A DNA stretch of 12,459 bases, from NCBI GenBank assembly GCA_016932895.1, contig JAFGCA010000729.1, positions 1 to 12,459 of the forward strand. Direction: 5' to 3'. Of this stretch, positions 1-4,734 are shown in pieces; the first letter of the stretch is position 1, and the number at the start of each line of letters is the position of its first letter. The stretch comes from Sedimentisphaerales bacterium. GTDB taxonomy: Bacteria; Planctomycetota; Phycisphaerae; Sedimentisphaerales; SG8-4. The notes beneath the pieces are model-generated. The model searched no databases and had not been told where the DNA came from. It saw only the letters and a program-made list of their open reading frames with translations. The position numbers were made by a program, and so were the translations under genes.

Positions 1-2
1 AT

Positions 3-566
3 ACGCGAACTTACGCGCGAGAGGTCCGCCAGCGTATCGCCGCCCAGCCGCAACGCTTTCTCGAACTGGATTTACAGTGGCAGTTGTTTCGTCCCAAGCC
101 CGAGCCCGAACCGACAACGCTGGCCCAATTGGCCCGGCAGATCCGGCTGTGTCCCACGCTGATCTACAAGGTCCTCACCGGCAGGAGCAACGAGGCCCTG
201 GCCGCGGCGGACCTGCTGATTTTCTACCGCCCGTTCTTCGAGCTCGGCGGCACCGGCTTCGACCCCACCGGCGAGCCCGGCGTCGATTTGAAACGCCTGC
301 TGACCGCCTGCGGCGCAGAGACCTCACTGCCCACGATCCAGGAAATCGACGTGCGCATTCTCAAGCAGCTTTACGCAACCGAGGCGCCCGCGCTGTCGGC
401 CGACCTCATTGAGAAACTGGGCCGGGACAGGCGGACCATCGGCGAAAGGCTCACCTACCTGCGCCGGCTCGGACTGACGCGCCGCGACGCCGGGGCCGGT
501 CATGGCGAGACGCTCACCACCAAGGCCAGACAATTGCTCGGCGTCCTCAACCAGACGGCGGAATAG
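3..566 (+). CDS. C-terminal part of a helix-turn-helix protein (5' end outside window)
   Basis: The reading frame is open from the left edge to a TAG at 564-566, so the gene starts upstream; about 187 residues are visible. An internal TTG at 84 has no ribosome binding site and is not a likely start. Two helix-turn-helix-like stretches can be seen. The first begins TLAQLARQIRLCPTLIYKVL, around visible residues 37-56. The second is a winged-helix-like segment (SADLIEKLGRDRRTIGERL, followed by YLRRLGLTRR) near the C-terminus. The pattern LI..LG.drrTI..RL..Lr.LGL is typical of a DNA-binding wing in bacterial regulators (family knowledge). This suggests a DNA-binding regulator or a two-domain protein with a C-terminal HTH; the N-terminal domain that would name it is missing. 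It converges on the gene ending at 617 with a 50-nt gap that contains no clear terminator. The coding call is solid and the function tentative. Confidence 0.75.
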   Translation, partial: TRTYAREVRQRIAAQPQRFLELDLQWQLFRPKPEPEPTTLAQLARQIRLCPTLIYKVLTGRSNEALAAADLLIFYRPFFELGGTGFDPTGEPGVDLKRLLTACGAETSLPTIQEIDVRILKQLYATEAPALSADLIEKLGRDRRTIGERLTYLRRLGLTRRDAGAGHGETLTTKARQLLGVLNQTAE

Positions 567-616
567 GCCTCATCTGCCAGCAAGGGCCAACTGAATTCTC
601 ACGCGCGAAAAGGAGG

Positions 617-1132
617 CTACTGCTGTTGCTGTTGCACCTGCTGCGTCTGAACCGTGGCCTGTTGGAACACCGAGATCTGTGCCCCGGCATCTCCCGCCAC
701 CTTGGCGCTCTGGAAGCCCTCAATGCTCTGCAATTGCAGCGCGGGACCGTACGGCGTGGGCAGCATCTGGTCGAGATCCACGCCGCCCCATTGCCCTGCG
801 CCGGCGCTGCCGGGGCCGCTCTGAAAAACGCTCTGCCCGAGGCCGCCGTAGAGGCTTTGCGTTTGCGCGCCCGGGTTGTTTTCCTGCGTACCGGCGGCGC
901 CGGCCATTTGCCACGCGCCGCTGGTGCCGCCGGCGCTGGAAGCGGTCGCATACTGCTTCGCCGAGCCGGTGACTTGCGGCTGCGTGAAAACGCCGGACCT
1001 CGTCCGAGTGACGGTGGGACCGGCACCGCTGCGAAAAACACTGTTGAGCAACTGCTCCCAGAAGCTCTCGGCTGAAGTCACGGAAGAAACCGCCAATATG
1101 ACCACACCCACCAACAGAACTCTCTTGTACAT
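617..1132 (-). CDS. small exported protein with glutamine-rich tail, unknown function
   Basis: 171 residues. The start is supported by a good ribosome binding site, GGGAAGGAG followed by 6 nt and ATG. The N-terminus MYKRVLLVGVVILAVSSV is a typical Sec signal peptide: basic n-region, hydrophobic core, and a TSA site at residues 19-21 for signal peptidase I before E22. The mature part is rich in Gly, Ala, Ser, Thr and Gln, has no recognisable domain or Cys pair, and ends in a glutamine run (QTQQVQQQQQ) encoded by mixed CAG/CAA codons. Composition suggests a disordered or surface-associated secreted protein. I do not recognise the family. No promoter was identified in the 100 bases upstream. It appears monocistronic: the next gene on this strand (1722-2117) lies about 590 bases upstream. 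Confidence 0.75.
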   Translation of the reverse strand: MYKRVLLVGVVILAVSSVTSAESFWEQLLNSVFRSGAGPTVTRTRSGVFTQPQVTGSAKQYATASSAGGTSGAWQMAGAAGTQENNPGAQTQSLYGGLGQSVFQSGPGSAGAGQWGGVDLDQMLPTPYGPALQLQSIEGFQSAKVAGDAGAQISVFQQATVQTQQVQQQQQ

Positions 1133-1721
1133 CTCTCACTCCTTCCCTGGTAACACTGGCTTCTCTCGACCAAACCGGGACCGCATCCATCTCGAAGCGA
1201 CCGGTATCACCTCATCGGCCGGAAATGCCCCGCGCCGGGCTGGCCTGCCGTTCGAACGTCCCGCGAACGACACGTGCTCCCTCTTGCCTCGGCGCGCGCC
1301 CCATCACCGTCCTGAAATCGAAATGATGGAAACCGCGCGACATGAGAGGCATTCGGGGAATAAACGGTGGATGAGATCGCTCGGCGAATTGACGTATGGC
1401 TGTCCGTCCGCGATGCGCAGCAACGTGCGCATCGCACAGACGCGATCCGCCCCCACCGGCGGTCCACTATGTCGACCACCCCGCACCAGGCCTTCCTTGA
1501 CCTTTGACTGTACCAGTCCACTGTGAGCTGGACTGCCCCGTGCCGGGAAGAACGCTCTTCCCGGAGTCAACTCGTATGATACCGCAATTCGCAACTCCGT
1601 CAAGAAAACCGGGCGCGTTTTTTGAGGTCAATTGTGATGACCGGATAGGGGTGGACTTGCCGGCCCGGCCTTCCCCGCCCGACCGGCAAATCCGTATTGG
1701 AGTCTTCTTTTCGTCGTTGAC
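1133..1721. other. gene-poor stretch with two adjacent short hairpins
   Basis: I see no convincing gene here: open frames on both strands lack a ribosome binding site and have no coherent protein character. Two perfect inverted repeats lie close together. The first is CAGTCCA / TGGACTG (1514-1520 and 1529-1535, loop 8). The second is CCGGGAAG / CTTCCCGG (1543-1550 and 1557-1564, loop 6). A third, weaker one is TTGCCGG / CCGGCAA (1657-1663 and 1683-1689). None is followed by a T-run on either strand, so they are not classical intrinsic terminators. They lie downstream of the minus-strand gene at 1722-2117 and may still end or stabilise its transcript. Confidence 0.45.
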
Positions 1722-2117
1722 TTAGCGGAGCAACGCTACGGCTCTCTGGGGATCTACATGGGCCTGTGCATTACCGGCCGCCTCGGGCCTGCTGGCGATT
1801 TGCTCGGCCGCCCAGGAGGCCAACTCCGCGGCCAGCCCGGGCATGAGATCCTCCTGCAGTTCCCTCGACTCGTCCGGCCCTCGGCCGACGAGTCTGCCAT
1901 AATTCGTAAAGGGACCCGCGCCCACGTGTACGAAACCTGCCCCGGTCAGCGTCTGCGTGAGTCGTTCCCTCATGGCACTGACAAATCCCTTGGCGCACAC
2001 ATTGTCACGTGCCAGGTCCGCGTTCTGCGGAACACCGGCGGGCGGAGAAAGACGGTTGCCCGCGCCGATGGCGCGCACCATCCCTTCCGCGGTTGTGGAA
2101 CTTTCGACCCCGTTCAT
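1722..2117 (-). CDS. hypothetical protein, 131 residues
   Basis: The frame stays open upstream to a TTG at 2219, but the better start is ATG at 2117: GGAG sits 8 nt before it and the upstream extension has no ribosome binding site. The codons have high G/C at the third position like the neighbouring genes, which favours a real gene over the antisense frame at 1758-2471. The protein has no signal peptide and no membrane segment, and contains single Cys and Trp residues. The C-terminal half (around LMPGLAAELASWAAEQIASR) looks like an amphipathic helix rich in Ala and Glu. I do not recognise a family. It is divergent from the FG-GAP/dockerin gene, with about 500 bases of regulatory-looking DNA between them. 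Confidence 0.6.
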   Translation of the reverse strand: MNGVESSTTAEGMVRAIGAGNRLSPPAGVPQNADLARDNVCAKGFVSAMRERLTQTLTGAGFVHVGAGPFTNYGRLVGRGPDESRELQEDLMPGLAAELASWAAEQIASRPEAAGNAQAHVDPQRAVALLR

Positions 2118-2243
2118 GATACCTACTCCACAAATCGCGTCGTCGTCATTCGAAGTGGCTACGTAAGAACCAGAACGCCCTGTTGCCCAAAAGATAGCAA
2201 ACGTCCGAGCCGCCTCCAAGCGACAGAGGGGGAAACCGAGAAA

Positions 2244-2261
2244 ATACGTAGTTTTGCGTAT
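2244..2261. promoter_or_regulatory. 18-bp dyad, possible operator
   Basis: ATACG-N8-CGTAT is a perfect 5-bp inverted repeat with an AT-rich centre, inside an A/T-rich patch of an otherwise GC-rich intergenic region. The geometry fits a site for a dimeric regulator; a NarL/LuxR-type HTH is one possibility, but that is inference. It lies between divergent genes, about 380 bases upstream of the start at 2626 and about 130 bases upstream of the minus-strand start at 2117. Confidence 0.4.
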
Positions 2262-2281
2262 AGAGATTCCAGGATATCTCT
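2262..2281. repeat. short inverted repeat next to the dyad
   Basis: AGAGAT / ATCTCT is a perfect 6-bp inverted repeat with an 8-nt loop, directly abutting the 2244-2261 dyad. An overlapping alternative, CCAG / CTGG (2269-2272 and 2280-2283), is also possible. It may be a second protein-binding half of the same regulatory region or a small RNA hairpin. Confidence 0.35.
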
Positions 2282-2312
2282 GGTAGACTGGATGTCCGGC
2301 AGGGGCGATAAA

Positions 2313-2394
2313 ATCCTGAGCACCACCCAGGATGGGGCCCTAATCCCCTGCGGCCTCTTACGGGGTCGACGAAGAGGCGGGTGGTGCTCCGGAT
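2313..2394 (+). ncRNA. candidate structured RNA: three-way junction, riboswitch-like or small RNA
   Basis: Seen directly: an 11-bp perfect stem (GAGCACCACCC at 2318-2328 with GGGTGGTGCTC at 2379-2389), extended after one mismatch by ATCC/GGAT (2313-2316 with 2391-2394). It closes over two internal hairpins. P2 is GGGG/CCCC (2334-2337 and 2345-2348, loop 7). P3 is GCCTCTT/AAGAGGC (2353-2359 and 2372-2378, loop 12), and P3 abuts the closing stem with no unpaired base. The P2 loop holds CCC and the P3 loop GGGG, so a loop-loop contact is possible. ATCCTG/CAGGAT (2313-2318 and 2328-2333) forms a competing hairpin that would break the closing stem, a switch-like feature. It is about 230 nt upstream of the FG-GAP/dockerin gene. 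It does not match the riboswitch or ribozyme cores I know. Strand is assumed; the reverse strand folds similarly and would lead into the gene at 2117. Confidence 0.45.
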
Positions 2395-2425
2395 CCTCTA
2401 TGTGTCAGGCCGGCTTCACCAAAAA

Positions 2426-2433
2426 AAGGAGGT
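2426..2433 (+). promoter_or_regulatory. orphan consensus Shine-Dalgarno sequence
   Basis: AAGGAGGT follows a run of A's and is a full-strength ribosome binding sequence, but no ATG, GTG or TTG opens a sustained frame at the proper distance: CTG at 2434 runs into TAA after three codons. GTCAG (2404-2408) and CTGAC (2434-2438) can pair and would loop out this sequence. It lies 32 nt 3' of the three-way-junction element. Confidence 0.35.
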
Positions 2434-2548
2434 CTGACCTTCTAAAGGCGTTTGTCGCGCCGGAAATGTAGACAACATTCTTGACACTTTTCAAAAAAAT
2501 TTGCATTGCCATGGTCCGATATTGCTTCCGGATTCCTGCCTCATGCGT

Positions 2549-2577
2549 TTGCATTTTGCCTCGCGACAGTGTAGAGT
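2549..2577 (+). promoter_or_regulatory. weak sigma-70-like promoter for the FG-GAP/dockerin gene
   Basis: TTGCAT (2549-2554), a 17-nt spacer and TAGAGT (2572-2577, four of six consensus bases) would start transcription near 2584, giving a leader of about 42 nt before the start at 2626. A perfect TTGACA at 2481-2486 lies further upstream but has no acceptable -10 at 16-18 nt. If this promoter is used, the structured element lies upstream of it rather than in the leader. Confidence 0.3.
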
Positions 2578-2625
2578 GGAGGCAAACCGTGAACCCAAAC
2601 CGGCATGATTGGAGGAGGATCGCTG

Positions 2626-4209
2626 ATGACTCCGACGTGGACAGGCGTTTTTTGCTGGCTGTTGGCGATGGGCGGCTCGCTCCAGAGCGTCTACAACAGC
2701 ACCCCTGACTGGATTTCCGAAGACGGCCTGCGCGGCACCGGCGGCGCCCTGGTCGATCTGGACCGCGACGGCTGGATGGACTTCGTCGTGGCCAACGGCA
2801 ACGACATGGCCCGCCAGTCCGTAGCCGTCTACTACAACCGGGGCGACGGCACCTTCGGCGCCCATCCCGACTGGCTCTCCGACGACAAGGCCTTCAACGG
2901 CCATCTCGACGTGGGCGACGTCAACGGCGACGGCTGGCCCGACGTGGCGGTGGCCGTCCTGGGAGACGGCTCCACCGTCGACAACGCCGCCAAACTCTAC
3001 CTCAACAACGAGGGCGTGCTCTCGGCGCGGCCCGACTGGGAATCCACGGAAATCGCCAACGCCTTCAGTTGCGCCTTCGGCGATGTGAACAACGACGGAT
3101 GGCCCGATCTGGCGGTAGGCACCGGGTGGAGCTACAGCCCACAGCATTTCTTTGCCAACTACGTCTACCTCAACGACGGCGGCAGACTGGCCGAGACCGC
3201 GAGCTGGCTCTCCGACGACACCTTTCACTACCTCGGCGTGCTGTGGGTGGATGCCGACGACGACGGCTGGCTCGATCTGGTCGGCATCGGCAGCCTCAAC
3301 GACACGCGGATCTACCGCAATCTGGGCGGCATGCTGGAGACCGCCGGTTCCTGGCAGACCGCCGACAGCGCCGAGCAGGATGCGATCATGGCCACCGCCG
3401 GCGACGTGGACGGCGACGGGCAGCGCGACCTGTTCGTCACGGACAACACGCAGTTGGACGGCAGCGGCCGCTTCCGCATGTACCCCGGGCTCGCCGACGG
3501 GCTTTTCGAGACCACGTATGACTGGAGCTACTTCGGCCGCTACGGCTCGGCGGTGGCCCTGGCCGACGTCGACGCCGACGGCCGGCTCGATCTGGCCACC
3601 GGCGGCTGGTGGGACGACGCCCGAGTTTTCCTCAACGACGGCGCCGGCTTCGGCGCCGCGCCGGACTGGAAATCCAATGCGAACAGCGTGATTGAGAAGA
3701 TCGTCTTCGCCGACATCGACGCCGACGGACTGCGGAGCGAGGTTGCGACCTTCTGCGGCGACGGGCAGCGCCGCTTGTTCTATCTCGGGCAGCAGCCGAT
3801 TCAGGAGATCACCGCTGTCGCCGTAGACGACCTCGATACAGACATTCCCTACACGTACAGTCGCGAGCACGGCTGGATCACGGTTGGAATCGCCCCGACG
3901 GATTACCTGGCGGTACGTTACACCTACTCGGCCCGCCTCGACATGGCGATCACGAACTGGGACGCCGGACTGGGCAACTACGTCTACTACAACCAGCTCG
4001 GATGCATCGGCGACCTGGACGGCGACGGCGATACCGACGTGGACGATCTCCTGATCGTCGTCGAAGACTACGGCTGCACCGCCGACTGCGCCGGCGATCT
4101 CGACGGAGACGACGATACCGACCTGGCCGACCTGGCCATCCTGGTCGACAATTACGGATGCCCCTGGTCCGGCGCAGAGCAAACGCCCACACCGCCAGGC
4201 CCAAGATAG
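2626..4209 (+). CDS. secreted FG-GAP/VCBS beta-propeller protein with C-terminal dockerin-like repeats
   Basis: 527 residues. The start at 2626 is preferred over ATG 2605 because GGAGGAGG ends 7 nt before it and would otherwise lie inside the gene. The N-terminus (MTPTWTGVFCWLLAMGGS) is a plausible short signal peptide. Seven calcium-binding-type FG-GAP motifs of the form DxDxDGxxD follow, beginning near residues 44, 98, 153, 209, 260, 314 and 363. The period of 49-56 residues fits a seven-bladed propeller; the last motif (DIDADGLRSE) has lost its final Asp. The C-terminus carries two EF-hand-like repeats, GDLDGDGDTDVDDL (near 462) and GDLDGDDDTDLADL (near 490), each followed by YGC. This is the dockerin-like module common in Phycisphaerae secreted proteins (family knowledge). 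Likely role: extracellular, Ca2+-stabilised binding or adhesion. There is no catalytic signature. It is transcribed away from the gene at 2117 and converges on the LamG gene. Confidence 0.85.
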   Translation: MTPTWTGVFCWLLAMGGSLQSVYNSTPDWISEDGLRGTGGALVDLDRDGWMDFVVANGNDMARQSVAVYYNRGDGTFGAHPDWLSDDKAFNGHLDVGDVNGDGWPDVAVAVLGDGSTVDNAAKLYLNNEGVLSARPDWESTEIANAFSCAFGDVNNDGWPDLAVGTGWSYSPQHFFANYVYLNDGGRLAETASWLSDDTFHYLGVLWVDADDDGWLDLVGIGSLNDTRIYRNLGGMLETAGSWQTADSAEQDAIMATAGDVDGDGQRDLFVTDNTQLDGSGRFRMYPGLADGLFETTYDWSYFGRYGSAVALADVDADGRLDLATGGWWDDARVFLNDGAGFGAAPDWKSNANSVIEKIVFADIDADGLRSEVATFCGDGQRRLFYLGQQPIQEITAVAVDDLDTDIPYTYSREHGWITVGIAPTDYLAVRYTYSARLDMAITNWDAGLGNYVYYNQLGCIGDLDGDGDTDVDDLLIVVEDYGCTADCAGDLDGDDDTDLADLAILVDNYGCPWSGAEQTPTPPGPR

Positions 4210-4306
4210 CCGCTCGGCGCTGCGACCCTGCGGGCGACTTGTGGCGGCTCCTATCCGTCCCGTCTTTGGTGCCGCATTTTGCAGATTCCGCGACGATACG
4301 GGCCGA

Positions 4307-4382
4307 GATTGCTTCGTCGCTGCGCTTCTCGCAAGGACATATACGGGTTGCCCCTGTCATTGCGAGCGAAGCGAAGCAATCT
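4307..4382. repeat. REP-type hairpin repeat, copy 1
   Basis: GATTGCTTCG at 4307 is matched in inverted orientation by CGAAGCAATC ending at 4381, and the arms continue imperfectly (TCTCGCAAGGACA against TGTCATTGCGAG). The right arm contains the ATTGCGAGCGAAGCG core seen in dispersed intergenic repeats of many bacteria. It is the first of three hairpin elements in the space between two convergent genes, where such elements often act as transcript ends or decay barriers. Confidence 0.7.
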
Positions 4383-4427
4383 ACAATCGCACGATTTACG
4401 AAATGCGGTATGAGGCGATGCGCGGTC

Positions 4428-4529
4428 TGTCATCCTGAACGAAGCGCAGCACAGTGAAGGATCTCGGTCCCGTACGGAAGAGATTTCTCGTTCTGAGGCC
4501 AGATCCTTCGCCTTCGGCTCAGGATGACA
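4428..4529. repeat. REP-type hairpin repeat, copy 2
   Basis: TGTCATCCTGA at 4428 pairs with TCAGGATGACA ending at 4529, and GAAGGATCT pairs with AGATCCTTC further in. The roughly 29-36 bp arms enclose an internal segment of about 36 bases. This is the familiar TCATCCTGA...GAAGGATCT family of intergenic palindromes, related in style but not in sequence to copy 1. Confidence 0.75.
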
Positions 4530-4586
4530 AAATCCTATCACTCAACAGGCTCTCCTACGCATATCATATCCCTGCGGCGCGCGGTC

Positions 4587-4673
4587 GTTCTGAGCGCAGC
4601 AAAGAGTCCGGCCCGCGAAGGAGGAAAGCCTCCTGCGCGCCGGCCGGACCCTTCATCTTCGGCTCAGAATAAC
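4587..4673. repeat. REP-type hairpin repeat, copy 3, with inner hairpin
   Basis: The left arm, GTTCTGAGCGCAGCAAAGAG then TCCGGCC, is matched by the right arm GGCCGGA then TCGGCTCAGAATAAC in inverted orientation, with small internal mismatches. A second inner hairpin, AGGAGG(AAAG)CCTCCT, occupies the tip. It belongs to the same TTCTGAG/CTCAGAA sort as copy 2 (CCTGA/TCAGG) and sits 57 bases after it. Confidence 0.7.
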
Positions 4674-4734
4674 AGAGCCTTGCCGGACGAAACTCGTTCC
4701 TCGACCGTCGAACGGCCGCGGATTGCACTCGGGC

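Noticed and set aside
1304..1603. 99-codon minus-strand frame in the gene-poor region, with an internal ATG giving about 42 residues
   Set aside because: Starts at TTG without a ribosome binding site and resembles no protein; the internal ATG also lacks one.
2313..2394. Interpretation as a purine riboswitch, hammerhead ribozyme or integron attC site
   Set aside because: The topology resembles a purine switch, but the conserved junction bases are absent. There is no hammerhead core and no GTTRRRY/RYYYAAC pair for attC.
1758..2471. 237-codon plus-strand frame opposite the 131-residue gene and running through the structured element
   Set aside because: No start signal, Cys/Arg-rich nonsense composition, and it overlaps the RNA-like inverted repeats; the minus-strand frame has better codon use.
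2481..2508. TTGACA at 2481-2486 as a promoter of the FG-GAP/dockerin gene
   Set aside because: No acceptable -10 hexamer at 16-18 nt; the best six bases match only two consensus positions.
2491..4182. 563-codon open frame on the minus strand opposite the FG-GAP/dockerin gene
   Set aside because: It is valine- and glycine-rich, as expected from reading Asp/Gly-rich GC-biased codons backwards, and the plus-strand frame has clear FG-GAP and dockerin-like motifs with a good ribosome binding site.
4307..4673. CRISPR array
   Set aside because: The repeats are unequal inverted-repeat elements of different families, without regular direct repeats or spacers.
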